DNA of 64,000 nt from Streptomyces sp. NBC_00525 (lineage in GTDB: Bacteria; Actinomycetota; Actinomycetes; Streptomycetales; Streptomycetaceae), in NCBI RefSeq assembly GCF_036346595.1, contig NZ_CP107834.1, positions 372,001 through 436,000 of the forward strand, written 5' to 3'. The notes beneath the pieces were generated by a model. That model was not told the DNA's origin, ran no database searches, and was given only the letters and a program-made list of their open reading frames with translations. Shown here piece by piece: positions 48,301 to 57,915 of the stretch. Both the position numbers and the translations under genes were made by a program. How positions within the stretch are numbered: the stretch's first letter is position 1; the number at the start of each line of letters is the position of its first letter.

Positions 48301-51300
48301 AGCACCCCGTAGCCGATGCCGCCGTCCGGGACGGCGCGGCGGGCCTCCTTGGCGGCGCGCAGGACGTCGCGGACGTCGTCGGACGCGGGGACGCGTACGG
48401 GGAACTCGCTGGTGAACCAGCCGACCGTGCGGGCCAGGTCGAGGTGTTCGCGGCCGTGGCCCTCCAGCGAGACGGTGACGGCGTCGTCGCGCAGGCCCCA
48501 GCCGCGCAGGGCGAGGACGAGGGCGGCGAGCAGCACCTCGTCCACGCCGGCCCGGTAGGCGGCGGGCAGGGTGGTGAGGAGGGCCTCGGTGGCCTCGGGC
48601 GAGGCGGTGGTGACGGTGCGCCGGGCGGTGGCCGCGGTGTCGCGTGCGGGGTCGAGGGGGCGGGCGCCGAGCCGGGGCGAGGAGTCCAGCGCGGCGCGCC
48701 AGTGGGCGAGTTCGCCGCGCCGGGCGCCGCCCGCGCCCTGTTCGGCGAGGACCCGGGCGTGCCGGCGCCAGGACGTGCCGGCGGGTTCGGGGGTGCCGCC
48801 GGCGCAGGCGGTGTGGAGGTCGGGGAGCAGGACGCGCCAGGAGACGCCGTCCATGGCGAGGTGGTGCACGACGACGACCAGCCGGTCCGGTTCGCCGTCG
48901 GGGGTGCGGAGCAGGGCGGCGCGCACCAGGTCGCCGGTGCGCGGGTCGAGCGCTCCGGCCAGCCGCCGGGCAAGGGCGTCCACCTCTTCGCCGCGGGTCT
49001 CCTCGACGGCGGCGCGGACCGTGCCGCGCGGCAGCACCTCCAGGCCGTCGGCGACGCGCAGCCGCAGGGCGTCGTGGTGGTCGAGGAGGGTCTGCACGCC
49101 CCGGTCCAGCTGCTGCGGGGTGAGGGCGTCCACGTACAGGGCGGTCCACTGGGCGTATCCGGCGACGGTGTCGACGTCCGGGTGCGGGTCGAGCAGGGCG
49201 CGCACGATGGGCGGGGCCGGTACGGGGCCGGCCGGCTCGTCGGCGGGGCCCGTCGTCTCTTCGAGGAGTTCGGCCGATGCGGCGAGCGCGGCGAAGGTGC
49301 GGCGGTCCAGCAGGTCCTTGGGGCGCAGGCCGAGGCCGCGGGCGCGCAGTCTGCTGCTGACGGTGATGGCGGTGATGCTGTCCCCGCCGAGGGCGAAGAA
49401 GTCGTCGTCCACGCTCACCCGTTCGACGTCGAGCGCTTCGGCGAGGACGGCGCACAGCAGCCGTTCGCGGTCGGTGCCGGGCTCCCGGCCGCCGCCGGGC
49501 AGGGCGGGGGCGGGCAGGGCGGCGCGGTCGAGCTTGCCGTTGGGGGTGACGGGCAGGGCGTTCAGTACGACGACGGCGGCGGGCACCATGGGGGCGGGCA
49601 GCCGCTCGGCGAGCAGGGTGCGGGCCTGGTCGCCGGTGAGGGAGGCGGACACGATGTAGCCGACGAGCCGGGAGGAGAGGACGCGTGCGGCGGCGGCGGT
49701 GACGCCGGGCAGGGCGGCGAGCGCCTCCTCGACCTCGCCGGTCTCCACCCGGTGGCCGCGGATCTTGACCTGTCCGTCGCCCCGGCCGCCGTACTCCAGG
49801 CCGCGGCCGGGCAGCCAGCGGGCCAGGTCTCCGGTGCGGTACATCCGGTCGCCGGGGGCGCCGAACGGGTCGGCGACGAAGCGTTCGGCGGTGGCGGCGG
49901 GGCGGCCGAGGTAGCCGCGGGCCAGGTGGGGGCCGGCCAGGTACAGTTCGCCGGCGGTGCCGGGCGGGACGGGCTGCAGGGCGTTGTCCAGGACGTAGAC
50001 CCGGGTTCCGGCGAGGGGGTGCCCGATGACGGGTTCGCCGTCGTCGACGCGGGCGGTGGTGCTGTCCACGGTGGCTTCGGTCGGCCCGTACATGTTGCGT
50101 GCGGGGATGCCGGAGGCGGCGACGCGGCGCCACAGGGCGGGCGGGGTGGCCTCGCCGCCGAGGACGAGCAGGGCGGGCGGCAGGTCGAACAGGCCGGCGT
50201 CGATGAGCGGGGCCGCCATCGAGGGGGTGGTGTCCACGATGTCGATGCCGTCGCGGGCGTACGCGGCGAGCAGGGCGTCGGCGTCGCGGGTGGTGTCGGC
50301 GTCGTAGATGTGGAGTTCGTGCCCGCACAGCAGCCAGACGAGGTGTTCGAAGGCGGAGTCGAAGGCGAAGGAGTAGGTGTGCGCGGCGCGCAGCCGGCGT
50401 CCTGCGGCCCGTTCGGTCTCGGCGACGACGGTGGCCCGCTGGTGGTGCAGCAGGCCGGCGAGGCCGCCCGCGCGGCCCAGTACGCCCTTGGGGCGGCCGG
50501 TGGAGCCGGAGGTGTGGATGACGTAGGCGAGGTCGTCGGGGTGGCGGGGGCGGGAGAGTTCGGCGGTGGCCAGCGGGGCGCCGGAGAGCGCGGCGGCCTC
50601 GTCGGCGAGGGTCTTCCAGGGCAGTCCGTCGACGGTGCCGTCGGTGAGGACGAGGGCGGGGCGGGTGTCGTCGATGAGTCCGCGCAGCCGCTCGGCCGGG
50701 TGTGCGGCGTCCAGCGGCAGGAAGGCGGCGCCCGCGTGGAGGACGGCGAGCAGGGCGACGACGGCGTCGGCGGAGCGCGGCAGGGCGAGGGCCACCACGT
50801 CCTCGGCGCCGATGCTGCGGGCGCGCAGGGCGCGGGCCACGCGGTGGACGCGGTCGGCGAGTTCGGCGGCGGTGAGCCGTTCGGCGCCGCAGACCAGGGC
50901 GATGTCGCCGGGACGGGCCGCGGCCATCGCGTCGAAGGCGGCGGGTATGTCGGCGGGGGTGCCGGGCAGGGCGGGTGGGCTCCACCGGTCGAGCAGTGCG
51001 GCGGTGTCGGCGGCGAGGGCGATCCGGGCGACGGGCAGGCCGGCGGTCAGTCCGGACAGCAGGGCGCGCAGGGCGCTCATCAGGGCGTCCACGGCGGCCT
51101 GGTCCTTGGCGCGGGCGTCGACCTCGAAGCCGAGCAGGAGGCCGCCGTCGCGGGTCGGCAGCACGCTGAGGCCCATGTCCTCGGGCGGGCCGCCGGCGAC
51201 GTTGCGCATGACGCCGGCCGCGCCGGCGAAGTCGAGGGTCAGGTCGAACGCCTTGAGGTTGATGCCGCGTCCGTGCAGCAGCGCGCCCGCGCCGGGCACG

Positions 51301-52340
51301 CCGAGGTCGCGGGGCAGGTCCTCGCCCCGGTAGCGCTGGTGGTCGCGCATCTCCCGCATGGCGGCGGCGACCCGCCGGCTCAGCTCGCCGAGCCGGTCGC
51401 CGCCGCGCACGGTCACCCGCAGCGGCAGCACGTTGACCGCCATGGAGGGGGTGCGCAGGGCGGTGGAGCCGGTCCGGCACATCAGCGGGAGGGCGAAGAC
51501 GACGTCGGTGCGGCCCAGCATGCGGTGCAGGAAGGCGGCGTAGCAGGCGATCAGCGCCTCGCCCCAGGCGACGCCCTCGGCGGCGGCGAAGGCGCGCAGG
51601 GCGGCGGTCTCCTCGGGGCCGATCTCGGCGCGCGCGGTGAGCGTACGGGCGGGGGCGCCGCCGGCGGCGGGGCCGTCGTCGGTGCCGAGGTCGGGCAGCG
51701 GGGTGAAGCGTTCGACCCAGTAGGCGCGGTCCTCGGCGGCCCGGTCGCTCTCCCGGTAGGCGGTGTCCTCGGCGACGAGCGCCGCGAAGGAGCCGAAGTT
51801 GGCGCGGGGCGGCTCGGTGGCGCGGACGCGGGCGGTGTAGTGGGCGGCGGTGCGCCGGGCGAGCATGGCGGCGGTGTAGCCGTCGAAGACGAGGTGGTGG
51901 CCGAGCTGGGTGTACCAGACCTCGTGGTCGGAGAGCCTGATGACGGTACGCGCGTACAGCGGGCGGTCCGTCATGCCGCGGGTGGCCTCGGCGAGCCGGG
52001 CGCGTTCGGCGGTGACGTACTCGCGGGCCGCGGCGGCGGGGTCGTCCTCGGTGCTGAGGTCGATGACCGGGGGCAGGGCGACGGGGTCGGTGCAGACCGC
52101 CTGGCGCGGTCCGTCCGGGGTGTCGTACACCCGGAGCCGGAGGCTTTCGGCCTCCTCGGTGGTGGCCCGGACGGCGTGGGCGAGGGCGTTCGTGTCGACC
52201 GGTTCGCCGCCGGTGATCTCGATGACGTCGCCGACGACGTAGTAGGGCGAGTCGGGTTCGATGCGCTGGGCGTTCCAGATGCCGAGTTGGGCGCCGGTCA
52301 GGGGGAGAAGGCCGTCCGGGGACACGCTCGCGGTGGTCAA
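42366..52340 (-). CDS. two-module NRPS, C-A-T-E-C-A-T-E-C, siderophore peptide synthetase
   Basis: A 3324-residue peptide synthetase. Domains: C1 about 10-440 (HHLVFDG at 148; its layout, [13 protein letters not shown] and [14 protein letters not shown], is that of EntF's aryl-accepting C domain); A1 about 460-955 ([10 protein letters not shown] at 606); T1 (GGDSITA, about 989); E1 about 1040-1470 ([10 protein letters not shown] at 1158, NYLGRF); C2 ([10 protein letters not shown], about 1609); A2 about 1940-2415 ([10 protein letters not shown] at 2071); T2 (GGDSIVS, about 2453); E2 ([10 protein letters not shown], about 2631, NYLGQY); C3 ([10 protein letters not shown], about 3038) to the end. 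No third A-T and no thioesterase. By-eye pocket codes: A1 D-S-E-D-V-G-M-V-D-K (acidic, basic substrate such as Arg likely); A2 D-V-W-N-V-G-A-I-N-K (partly like the formyl-hydroxyornithine code DMENLGLINK). TTG start after AAGGAGAG, one base past the ATPase stop. Confidence 0.95.
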   Translation of the reverse strand: MTTASVSPDGLLPLTGAQLGIWNAQRIEPDSPYYVVGDVIEITGGEPVDTNALAHAVRATTEEAESLRLRVYDTPDGPRQAVCTDPVALPPVIDLSTEDDPAAAAREYVTAERARLAEATRGMTDRPLYARTVIRLSDHEVWYTQLGHHLVFDGYTAAMLARRTAAHYTARVRATEPPRANFGSFAALVAEDTAYRESDRAAEDRAYWVERFTPLPDLGTDDGPAAGGAPARTLTARAEIGPEETAALRAFAAAEGVAWGEALIACYAAFLHRMLGRTDVVFALPLMCRTGSTALRTPSMAVNVLPLRVTVRGGDRLGELSRRVAAAMREMRDHQRYRGEDLPRDLGVPGAGALLHGRGINLKAFDLTLDFAGAAGVMRNVAGGPPEDMGLSVLPTRDGGLLLGFEVDARAKDQAAVDALMSALRALLSGLTAGLPVARIALAADTAALLDRWSPPALPGTPADIPAAFDAMAAARPGDIALVCGAERLTAAELADRVHRVARALRARSIGAEDVVALALPRSADAVVALLAVLHAGAAFLPLDAAHPAERLRGLIDDTRPALVLTDGTVDGLPWKTLADEAAALSGAPLATAELSRPRHPDDLAYVIHTSGSTGRPKGVLGRAGGLAGLLHHQRATVVAETERAAGRRLRAAHTYSFAFDSAFEHLVWLLCGHELHIYDADTTRDADALLAAYARDGIDIVDTTPSMAAPLIDAGLFDLPPALLVLGGEATPPALWRRVAASGIPARNMYGPTEATVDSTTARVDDGEPVIGHPLAGTRVYVLDNALQPVPPGTAGELYLAGPHLARGYLGRPAATAERFVADPFGAPGDRMYRTGDLARWLPGRGLEYGGRGDGQVKIRGHRVETGEVEEALAALPGVTAAAARVLSSRLVGYIVSASLTGDQARTLLAERLPAPMVPAAVVVLNALPVTPNGKLDRAALPAPALPGGGREPGTDRERLLCAVLAEALDVERVSVDDDFFALGGDSITAITVSSRLRARGLGLRPKDLLDRRTFAALAASAELLEETTGPADEPAGPVPAPPIVRALLDPHPDVDTVAGYAQWTALYVDALTPQQLDRGVQTLLDHHDALRLRVADGLEVLPRGTVRAAVEETRGEEVDALARRLAGALDPRTGDLVRAALLRTPDGEPDRLVVVVHHLAMDGVSWRVLLPDLHTACAGGTPEPAGTSWRRHARVLAEQGAGGARRGELAHWRAALDSSPRLGARPLDPARDTAATARRTVTTASPEATEALLTTLPAAYRAGVDEVLLAALVLALRGWGLRDDAVTVSLEGHGREHLDLARTVGWFTSEFPVRVPASDDVRDVLRAAKEARRAVPDGGIGYGVLRHLDPETSPALAAVPPPDVLLNYLGRFAPQAAEGWRLPEHDAFSVTEPDAKALEQVLALNCFVHEGDAPRLAVEWTAAGEILGDGAVTALQDAWAAALDALAAHALHTDGGLTPSDLPLVDLDQDTIDALERTGRVSDVLPATPLQVGLSFHTLVRDETDTDVYVVQAVTTLSGELEPDRMERAARELLRRHPALRVHLATAGDEVIQVIPAGVALEWRRDDDFAEAARADLERPFDPAVPPLIRFLLSRVGPAEHKLVITNHHALLDGWSMPIVGRTLLAIYAELGGGPAAPVSPPLQEYFRWLAGRDREASLTAWREALAGVEDATRLAPATTSTGTERPGRETVELGREFSDRLRAFARDRGVTLTTVLQTAWGLLLGRLTGRRDVVFGCPVSGRPAEVDGVESMIGQLGTTVPVRVRYDAQRTVTDLMARVHAESVALADHHHVGLPGIQRAAGIGELFDTMLVMENFPLSSRTRTPLAPGLDLTGVDITDATHYALTVIVIPGDEITIGLGHQPRAFDRDTVRDYGRWLLNLLREITDDPDRPALVLPTLDAGERARVLRTGTEVVPVRQRGHWLAEFAHWVRRKPGAEALVCRDRSLTYDELDRQANRLAHALIARGVRPQDPVAVLIGRDVEMTVALFGVAKAGAVYVPMDAAYPRERLAYMFDDIAPAAVVTTGAELPVDRDLPVLRLDDPATLASVPDTDPAEARARLTDDALAYVIYTSGTTGRPKGVGVTHRGVPDLIALQEEVVGVTEHDRYLHFASTGFDVAFWQTMVPLLSGGTSVIAPEEVRVPGDELLDYIAEHRVTGVNLLPSFLAAMPDDRTVDPDVLFVVGAERLDPELAHRWGRGRRALFNAYGPTEVTINSTTWHYDPDDAGPLPIGRPDPNVRAYVLDGGLQPVGVGVTGELYLGGPSLARGYLGRPGRTAGTFVADPYGPPGTRMYRTGDLVRWRHDGQLVFLGRADHQIKVRGFRVELGEIETVLTGHPDVRACAVVLREGRLVGYVIPADDAGFDPAGLRAHLAERLPDHMVPTALVPLDRLPLSPSGKLDAAALPAPATGSAARREPATEAEELLLAVFRDVLGRDDIGPDDNFFDIGGDSIVSLQLVSRVRRQGLGLSPKDVFDGETVAGIAARARALVGEAAPAVGDAPLTPVMRDLLHRAGRAADGFCQWVEVCVPAGGDEDRLRTALDALLARHDVLRARLGAAHDVLRIPPVGEVTGADVLTRVPAGGDPRAAADAAIAAARAAMDPRTGPLLRAIHVDAGPDRPGRLVLLAHHLVADGVSWRILLDDLRHAHDGGALTRHGQSFLGWARTLRDADRRHELPHWRRMTATAPLTRPLDPARDTVDTAAHHEIRLGADATRALVTTLPAAHRTTPDAVLLTALARAVGDWRGTPELLVALESHGRPREVDLSQTVGWFTAIHPVRLAAADDVPAVRERLRAQGDGLGHGILTAAGLLDPVRPEIAWNYLGQYPGAPDTETPWQPAPDADPLGSDGSGPMPLPYSLMVNALVRDDMLGVRITWPAALFTGTEIEELAGQLEAALLRLADAPGTGALGDRPGAAVQPLAPLQEVMLRHSRTERPDPYTVQSVFSLAGPLDTDALRGAGDDLLARHPNLGAVFPASFAVVPAAPRPEFRVTDAPADEVLAADLAESFDLTRGPLYRITVIRRGPERADLVLTSHHALSDGWSAPRVLGELFALYTARTGNRAPELPAPVPFAAYLDWCAEHQPDLDAWAAELDGLPEGDYLGGGDSGPAWQEPEVITFDAALVDRLTRLAAGRGLTPNTLVQGAWAVLLARRSGLRDVCFGAMVSSRPPELDGVEEIIGLLANTVPVRARLDGTLAAALTDLQARQRELVEHHHVALADLERITGRRRLFDSMVVFENYPVDPERLREPAPGLTVLATRFRESTHHPATLTVMPDGDGWTGVLAHRAGTDVTGFADRLVELLRNLEHHLDADVRALLEDR

Positions 52341-52341
52341 C

Positions 52342-53127
52342 TTACTCTCCTTGCAGGGTGGGGACGACCATCGGAGTTCCGGTCACGGGGTCCGGGACGA
52401 CGACGCTGGGCAGGTCGAACACGTCCTTGATCAGCGTGGCGTCCACGATGTCCGCGGGGTCGCCCTCGGCGACCACGGAACCGGCCTTCATGGCGATCAG
52501 GTGGTCGGCGAAGCGGCAGGCCTGGTTGATGTCGTGCAGTACGGCGACGACGGTGCGGCCCTCGTTGCGCAGCCGGGCGAGCAGGCCGAGCAGTTGGTAC
52601 TGGTGGGTGATGTCGAGGAACGAGGTGGGTTCGTCGAGCAGCAGGTAGGGCGTCTGCTGGGCGAGCACCATGGCCATCCAGACCCGTTGCCGCTGGCCGC
52701 CGGAGAGTTCCCGTACGAACCGGTCGGCGAGGTCGGCGACGCCGGCCGCGGCCAGTGCCCCGTCGACGGCCTCCTGGTCGCCGTCCGACCACAGGGCCAG
52801 CAGCGACTGGTGCGGGAAGCGGCCGCGGGCCACGAGCTGGCGGACCTTGATGTCCTCGGGCGCGGTGGGGTCCTGCGGCAGGAAGCCGAGGTGTTTGGCC
52901 AGCGCCTTGGTGCCGAAGGCGCCGACCTCGCGGCCGTCGAACTCGACGTGTCCGGAGTGCGGTTTCAGCAGCCGGACCAGCGCGCTGAGGAGGGTGGACT
53001 TCCCGCAGGCGTTGGGGCCGACGACGGCGGTGAACGCGCCGTCGGGTATGTCGAGGGTGAGCCGCGTGGACACGACCCGGTCTCCGTAGCGCAGGGTGAT
53101 GTCCCGCGCAGTCAGGCGTGCGGTCAC
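52342..53127 (-). CDS. FecE/FepC-type ferric-siderophore ABC transporter ATPase
   Basis: A 261-residue ATPase powering siderophore uptake. Walker A is GPNACGKST, the Q-loop region is [16 protein letters not shown], the signature is [12 protein letters not shown], Walker B is [12 protein letters not shown] and the switch His is in [10 protein letters not shown]. All match the FepC/FhuC subfamily. GTG 53127 overlaps the permease stop (GTGA) after AAGGAGGTGAGG. Its last codons contain the ribosome site of the NRPS, so the two are tightly coupled. Confidence 0.96.
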   Translation of the reverse strand: MTARLTARDITLRYGDRVVSTRLTLDIPDGAFTAVVGPNACGKSTLLSALVRLLKPHSGHVEFDGREVGAFGTKALAKHLGFLPQDPTAPEDIKVRQLVARGRFPHQSLLALWSDGDQEAVDGALAAAGVADLADRFVRELSGGQRQRVWMAMVLAQQTPYLLLDEPTSFLDITHQYQLLGLLARLRNEGRTVVAVLHDINQACRFADHLIAMKAGSVVAEGDPADIVDATLIKDVFDLPSVVVPDPVTGTPMVVPTLQGE

Positions 53128-54119
53128 GCGCGCCTCACCTCCTTGGTCAGCAGCCAGATCAGGTAGCAGCCGCCGATCGCGGTGCTCACGACGCCCACGG
53201 GCAGGGCGACGGGCGCGAGCAGCATCTGGGCCAGCAGGTCCGCGCCCTGGAGCAGGACGGCTCCGGTCAGCGCGGCGGGGAGCAGGGGGATACCGGCGGC
53301 GCCCGCGAGCCGGCGGCCGATCTGCGGGGCGGCCAGCGCGATGAACGCGATGGGCCCGGCCACGGCGGTGACGGTGGCGGTGCAGCCGACGCCGACGAGG
53401 ACCATGAGCAGCCGCAGCCGGTCGAGTCCGACTCCGGTGGTGACGGCGATCGGGTCGCCGAGTGCCGCCTGGTGCATGGCGTGGGCGCGGGTGGTCATCA
53501 GGAGCAGCAGTACGGCGATGACGGTGAAGGGAATGCCCAGGTCCTCCCAGCCGACGCCGTTGAGCGAGCCGGCGCTCCAGCCGACGGCGGCGATCGCCAC
53601 CTCCAGTTCGGCGCGGAGCACGATCCAGGAGTTGATCGCGGTGATCATGGCGTTGACGGCGATGCCGATGACCACGAGCCGCAGCCCGGAGAAGCCGTGT
53701 TCGAGCGAGAGCAGGTAGATGGCGGCGGCGACGACGAGCCCGCCGGCCACGGAGCCGATCGCGAGCTGTGCGGAGGTGCCCGACAGTACGGTGATGGCGA
53801 CCAGGGCGCCGGTGTAGGCGCCGGCGTCGAGGCCGATGACGTCGGGGCTGCCCATGGGGTTGCGGGTGAGGTTCTGGAAGATGGCCCCGGCGACGCCGAG
53901 CGCGGCGCCGAAGACGAGGCCGGCCAGCACGCGCGGCAGCCGCCAGTCCCGGATCACCACGGAGTGCTCCGTACCGGTGAGGACGGCGAACACCCGTGCG
54001 GGGGACGACCATGACGCCCCGTAGCAGAGGCCCAGCAGGCCGAGGCCGAGGATCAGGGCGAGCAGTACGGCGACGAGCGCCACCGTGCGGCGTTCGGCGC
54101 GCAGTCCGAGCAGGTTCAC
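53124..54119 (-). CDS. FecCD-family ferric-siderophore permease
   Basis: A 331-residue permease with about nine to ten helices. FecCD family motifs: RLPRVLAGLVFGAALGVAGAIFQNLTRNPMGSPDVIG, seen as RLPRVLAGLVFGAALGVAGA and QNLTRNPMGSPDVIG, and GPIAFIALAAPQIGRRL in the second half. GTG 54119 and its stop both form GTGA overlaps with the neighbouring genes. It pairs with the permease at 54116-55138. Confidence 0.95.
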   Translation of the reverse strand: MNLLGLRAERRTVALVAVLLALILGLGLLGLCYGASWSSPARVFAVLTGTEHSVVIRDWRLPRVLAGLVFGAALGVAGAIFQNLTRNPMGSPDVIGLDAGAYTGALVAITVLSGTSAQLAIGSVAGGLVVAAAIYLLSLEHGFSGLRLVVIGIAVNAMITAINSWIVLRAELEVAIAAVGWSAGSLNGVGWEDLGIPFTVIAVLLLLMTTRAHAMHQAALGDPIAVTTGVGLDRLRLLMVLVGVGCTATVTAVAGPIAFIALAAPQIGRRLAGAAGIPLLPAALTGAVLLQGADLLAQMLLAPVALPVGVVSTAIGGCYLIWLLTKEVRRA

Positions 54120-55138
54120 AGCTCCCCCGCCCCGTGGCGGCGGACCGCCCAGATCAGCATGGGGCCGCCGAGGAACGCGGTGACGATGGCCACGGGGACC
54201 TCACCTGTGGGCAGCAGGACGCGGGAGGCGATGTCGGCCACCAGCAGCAGAACGGGCCCGAGCACCATGGTGTAGAGGATCAGCCAGGGTACGGAGCCGG
54301 CGGCGGGTTTGCGTACGAGGTGGGGCACGATCAGTCCGACGAAGAGGATGGGCCCGGCCACGGCCGTCGCCGCGCCGCTGAGCACGGTGATGAGGACGAG
54401 GGTGACGAGCCGGACCCGGCCGACGTGGGCGCCCAGGGTGTGCGCCACGTTGTCGCCGAGGGTGAGGGCGTTGAGGGCCCGGCTCAGCAGCAGCGCGGCG
54501 GCCAGCGAGACCGCGATCGCGGTCAGCGGCCATTCCAGCGGGGCCTGTTCGCGCCCGGCGAGGGTGCCGACGGACCAGAAGCGGTAGACGTCGAAGGTGT
54601 CGGGGAGCATGAGGCGCAGCCCGAGGGAGACGCCGCTGAGCACGGCGGTCAGCGCCACTCCGGTGAGGACCAGGCGCAGGGGCGAGCTCCGGCCGACCGC
54701 GGCGACCAGCAGTGCCGCGATCGCGGAGCCGACGACGGCGAAGCCGAGCTGGCCGGTCTGGCCGGAGGCCAGACCGATCGCGGACCCGATGGTGACGGCG
54801 AACCCGGCACCCGCGGTGACTCCGAGGATGCCGGGCTCGGCCAGCGGGTTGCGGGCGAGCGTCTGGATCAGCGCGCCGGCCACGGCCAGCGCGGCGCCCA
54901 CGGCGACGGCGAGCAGCGCGCGCGGTGCGCGTACGTCCCGTACGACGACGTGGTCGTCGGTGCCCGCGTAGTCGAACAGCGCGCGTACGACCTCGCCGGG
55001 GGCGACGTGGCGGGCCCCGACGCCCATGCTGAGGACGGCGAGTACGGCCAGCAGCACCAGTCCGCCGGCGAGGAAGGCGGTCCGGGAGACGGCCCGCCGG
55101 GTCCCCGCCTTCTCGGACGCGCGGCCCGCGACGGTCAC
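54116..55138 (-). CDS. FecCD-family ferric-siderophore permease
   Basis: A 340-residue permease with about nine to ten helices. Motifs: RAPRALLAVAVGAALAVAGA, LIQTLARNPLAEPGILG and GPILFVGLIVPHLVR, the usual FecCD set. GTG 55138 overlaps the lipoprotein stop (GTGA). It is the first of two permeases, so the importer has the common BtuCD-like heterodimer plus one ATPase gene. Confidence 0.95.
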   Translation of the reverse strand: MTVAGRASEKAGTRRAVSRTAFLAGGLVLLAVLAVLSMGVGARHVAPGEVVRALFDYAGTDDHVVVRDVRAPRALLAVAVGAALAVAGALIQTLARNPLAEPGILGVTAGAGFAVTIGSAIGLASGQTGQLGFAVVGSAIAALLVAAVGRSSPLRLVLTGVALTAVLSGVSLGLRLMLPDTFDVYRFWSVGTLAGREQAPLEWPLTAIAVSLAAALLLSRALNALTLGDNVAHTLGAHVGRVRLVTLVLITVLSGAATAVAGPILFVGLIVPHLVRKPAAGSVPWLILYTMVLGPVLLLVADIASRVLLPTGEVPVAIVTAFLGGPMLIWAVRRHGAGEL

Positions 55139-56136
55139 CGGTTCAGCAGCGGAGCGAGCGACTTGTCGATCGCGTCCAGGGTCATCAGGGCCTCGCCGTA
55201 GGTGGCGGCCTCGGTGTAGCGGTAAGGGAAGACCTTGCCGGCCTTGACGGCGGGCAGGTTCTTCCAGAGCTTGGAGTCCAGGACGTACTTGACGGACTCC
55301 GAGACGCTGCCGTCGGCGTTGACCGAGTACGTCAGGACGTCGGCCTCGCCGAACGCCTCGGGAAGCTCCTCGATGGAGGGGTATTCGCTGACCGCGCGGG
55401 AGCCCGGTCCGGGCTCCTTCACCTTGCCGTAGTAGGTGATGCCCAGGTCCTCGGCGACGTTGGTGCCCCAGGAGCCGTTGAACTCGCGCTGGAAGGTGCC
55501 CTTGGCGGTGTCGCCGTACGCGCCGACGTGGCCGAACTTGAGCTTGGGCAGGACGTCCTTGTACTTCTCCGCCAGTTCGGCGGCCTTGGTGTCGTACGCC
55601 TTCTTCTGGGCGTCGAACTGCTCCAGCGCGCCGGCGGCGTCGGCCTGCTTGCGGGAGAGGTCGCGCCAGGCGGACGGCACGCTGGGGCCGATCGCGACGA
55701 CGGGGGCGATGGATTCGAGCCGCTTCATGTCGATGTCGCCGAGCACGGGGGCCGGCACGCCGATGACGATGAGGTCGGGTTCGGCCTCGGCGACGGCCTC
55801 GTAGTTGGTCTCGGCCGCCTGCTCGCCCGCCACCTTGGTGAGCTTCTTGTAGGTGGCCAGGTCCTCCTTGTTCATCATCGGTTCGCCGCGCTTCCACGAC
55901 GAGATGCCGACCAGCGGTGCGTCGGCCTGGATGAGCGCGGGCACGGCGTAGCCGGTGGCCACCACACGCTTGGGGTGCGCCGGGATCTTGATCTTGCCGT
56001 TGTCCGCGGCGAACACCCGGGTCTTGCTCTTCTCCGAGGCGGAGTCCGACCCGCCGTCGGAGGACGACCCGCATCCGGCCAGTACGAGGGCCAGCGCGAC
56101 GGCGCCGACCAGGCCGGACGATCTGCGTATGGACAT
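55135..56136 (-). CDS. siderophore-binding lipoprotein (FecB/FepB-like)
   Basis: A 333-residue surface lipoprotein that captures the ferric siderophore. It has a signal with lipobox LVLAGC (Cys near residue 22), a Ser/Gly/Asp linker, and the periplasmic-binding fold: HPKRVVATGYAVPALIQADA, PDLIVIGVPAP, VAIGPSVPSAWRDL and GKVFPYRYTEAATYGEALMTLD. The latter two segments are typical of family members for hydroxamate or mixed siderophores. ATG 56136 follows AGGAGC. The iron box 56155-56173 sits just upstream, so this is the first gene of the operon (lipoprotein, two permeases, ATPase, NRPS, MFS). Confidence 0.96.
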   Translation of the reverse strand: MSIRRSSGLVGAVALALVLAGCGSSSDGGSDSASEKSKTRVFAADNGKIKIPAHPKRVVATGYAVPALIQADAPLVGISSWKRGEPMMNKEDLATYKKLTKVAGEQAAETNYEAVAEAEPDLIVIGVPAPVLGDIDMKRLESIAPVVAIGPSVPSAWRDLSRKQADAAGALEQFDAQKKAYDTKAAELAEKYKDVLPKLKFGHVGAYGDTAKGTFQREFNGSWGTNVAEDLGITYYGKVKEPGPGSRAVSEYPSIEELPEAFGEADVLTYSVNADGSVSESVKYVLDSKLWKNLPAVKAGKVFPYRYTEAATYGEALMTLDAIDKSLAPLLNR

Positions 56137-56154
56137 TCCGAAGCTCCTTGCTAC

Positions 56155-56173
56155 TTAGGTAAGGCTCACCTTA
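56155..56173. promoter_or_regulatory. iron box (DmdR/IdeR operator) of the uptake-NRPS-export operon
   Basis: TTAGGTAAGGCTCACCTTA is 19 bp upstream of the lipoprotein start, close to the TTAGGTTAGGCTAACCTAA type of consensus. It should control the 15-kb leftward operon down to 40969. Confidence 0.9.
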
Positions 56174-56231
56174 GTTGATGGCCTTTCGGCAGGACAACTC
56201 GGGGTGGCGGGGCCCCGGTCCGGCCGGTCGT

Positions 56232-57131
56232 TCAGTGGTCGTGCCCGTGCTCGTGGTCATGCCCGTGGTCGTGCCCGTGGTCGTGGTCGTCCTCGTCGAA
56301 GTCCGCGACGCCGCGCTTCCAGTAGCCGGTGATGTCGTAGTCCGCCTTGTCCAGGCGCAGTTCGTCCCGGACCCAGCGGCGCAGCGGCTTGATCTGCCCG
56401 GCCTCGCCGGCGACCCAGACGTAGGCCCGCTCCCCCTCGGGCACGGTCACCGCGGTCACGGCGCGGACCAGCGCGTCGCCGGAGCCGGCGGGCCGGTCGC
56501 CCCGGTGCAGCCAGCGCACCTCGAAGCCCTCGGGCGCGTCCAGTTCGATCTGCTCGTGGGCGCCCGCGACCTCGACGAAGGCCCAGCCCCTGGCCGTCCG
56601 GGGCAGCTCCTCCAGCCATCGCGCGACGGCGGGCAGGGCGGTGAGGTCGCCGACGAGCAGATAGCGGTCGTAGGTGTGGGGCACGATCAGTCCGCCGGGC
56701 GGGCCCGCGACATGGATGGTGTCGCCGGGCTGCGCCTTGCCGGCCCAGTCCGAGGCGAGTCCGCCCTCGTGCACGGCGACGTCGATGTCGATCTCGCCGG
56801 TGGCGGGGTCGTAGCGGCGCACGGTGTACTCGCGGGAGGTGGGCACCGGCCGGGGCCAGCGCAGCATCGACCCGTTGCGCTCGGGCAGCCGCAGGGTGCC
56901 GTCCGGCTCCCGGAAGATCAGTTTCACGTGCTCGTCGGGCGCGTGGGCCTCGAACCCCTCGGTTCCGGGGCCGCCCAGCGTCACGCGCAGCAGCCCGGCG
57001 CCGACGGGGGCCGTGCGTACGACCTCGGCCTCCCGGATGCCGATCGGGTAGCCGACCTTCTCGGCGTGCCGCCCCTCGCGCACCTCGGCGATCCGGGCCA
57101 GATGGCGGTCGCGGTGGTCGGTGCGGCTCAT
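56232..57131 (-). CDS. siderophore-interacting protein (FAD ferric reductase) with His-rich tail
   Basis: A 299-residue flavoprotein that reduces the ferric siderophore inside the cell to release iron. FAD-binding part (about 15-130): SREYTVRRYD, with the HEGGLASDWAGKAQPGDTIHVAGPPGG segment as EGGLASDWAGKAQPGD. The SIP NAD(P)H part (about 150-275) has YLLVGDLTALPAVARWLEEL and YVWVAGEAGQIKPLRRWVRDE. The last about 22 residues are Asp/His repeats (HDHGHDHGHDHEHGHDH), unusual for this family and likely to bind metal. ATG 57131 overlaps the aryl carrier stop (ATGA). Confidence 0.94.
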   Translation of the reverse strand: MSRTDHRDRHLARIAEVREGRHAEKVGYPIGIREAEVVRTAPVGAGLLRVTLGGPGTEGFEAHAPDEHVKLIFREPDGTLRLPERNGSMLRWPRPVPTSREYTVRRYDPATGEIDIDVAVHEGGLASDWAGKAQPGDTIHVAGPPGGLIVPHTYDRYLLVGDLTALPAVARWLEELPRTARGWAFVEVAGAHEQIELDAPEGFEVRWLHRGDRPAGSGDALVRAVTAVTVPEGERAYVWVAGEAGQIKPLRRWVRDELRLDKADYDITGYWKRGVADFDEDDHDHGHDHGHDHEHGHDH

Positions 57132-57367
57132 GCGCCCTCACCCGCCAGCAGCGTCTGCCAGTGGGCGAGTTCGGGCTGCTCGAAGAGGTCGGGGAACTCC
57201 AGCGTGGTCGCCCCCGCCGCACGCCAGCGCTCGACCAGAGTCATGATCCGCATCGAGTCGAGCCCGAGGTCGACCAGATTGTCGTCGGACGCGATCTCGC
57301 CGGGCTCGCAGCCCAGCAGTTCGGCGATGTCGGCCCTGACACGGTCGGGCGACAAGGTCGGACTCAT
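57128..57367 (-). CDS. stand-alone aryl carrier protein
   Basis: A 79-residue carrier. The phosphopantetheine site is LGLDSMRIMTLVERWR, with the Ser preceded by GLD and followed by the (R/M)-IM-L-x-E-R-W pattern of aryl carrier domains of EntB and VibB. It would hold 2,3-dihydroxybenzoate (or salicylate) for the EntF-like C1 domain of the NRPS. It is not fused to an isochorismatase. ATG 57367 follows AGGAG. Upstream in-frame sequence is Arg/Pro-rich and not homologous. Confidence 0.9.
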   Translation of the reverse strand: MSPTLSPDRVRADIAELLGCEPGEIASDDNLVDLGLDSMRIMTLVERWRAAGATTLEFPDLFEQPELAHWQTLLAGEGA

Positions 57368-57637
57368 CGGGGGTACTCCTTCGGGGGGTGGGCCGCCGGC
57401 AGGCGGCCGAAGCGGCGGTTCTACGGAGCCCGGCGAGGGGTCCGGTACGCGAACGGGCGCCCCGAGCGGGACTGTTCGCGGGATACGGGGGCGGCGGAGG
57501 CGCCGGCGGGCCCGCCGGGGAACCGGGGCGCGCGGCGGGGGATCACGGACGCGGCGCAGCGCGACGCGCGCGGCGTCGCCCGCCGTGGGGCGCATCGGCC
57601 TCCCCCTGATTCCACGCCCACACAGTCCCCCTCAAGA

Positions 57638-57656
57638 CAAGGCGAGGCTAACCTAA
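57638..57656. promoter_or_regulatory. iron box (DmdR/IdeR operator), leftward
   Basis: CAAGGCGAGGCTAACCTAA matches about 15 of 19 positions of the consensus; its right half AGGCTAACCTAA is perfect. It probably controls the aryl carrier and siderophore-interacting protein genes. Confidence 0.75.
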
Positions 57657-57770
57657 CATCGACAGGTGCGACACGGGCACCCCGCCCACCAACCGGGCGG
57701 CCGGAGTGCGCAGTTCGCGTACCGGACTCCACCGCACGCTTCTCGCCATCCCCTGCGCGAACAGGCAAAC

Positions 57771-57789
57771 TTAGGTTACCCTCACCTAA
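57771..57789. promoter_or_regulatory. iron box (DmdR/IdeR operator), rightward
   Basis: TTAGGTTACCCTCACCTAA matches 17 of 19 positions of TTAGGTTAGCCTAACCTAA. It lies upstream of dhbC and is the best iron box in the window, level with that at 39801. Confidence 0.9.
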
Positions 57790-57915
57790 CCTACCGTAGG
57801 GGCTGCTCCGGGTGAAGACCCGCGGCAGGCGTACCGCCGCACGGCCCGGCACAGCTCCTCCCCCGCACCTTCATCCCTGGCTCCGCAGGACGGGGCCATC
57901 GAGATCGGAGTCCTC

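Larger units (their letters stand above)
57368..57915. promoter_or_regulatory. 548-bp divergent regulatory region between the aryl carrier and isochorismate synthase genes
   Basis: No gene with homology is visible. It holds two iron boxes (57638-57656 and 57771-57789) back to back. The aryl carrier start is about 270 bases from its nearest box, so a long leader is likely on that side. The dhbC start is about 127 bases from its box. Confidence 0.6.

Noticed and set aside
42348..52430. A 3360-codon open frame on the + strand
   Set aside because: It is the antisense shadow of the NRPS. Its Gly/Val/Arg-rich reading lacks any motif, and long antisense frames are expected in GC-rich genes.
57368..57595. 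In-frame upstream extension of the aryl carrier protein
   Set aside because: Arg/Pro-rich low-complexity sequence; ATG 57367 has a clear AGGAG site and gives a standard carrier length.
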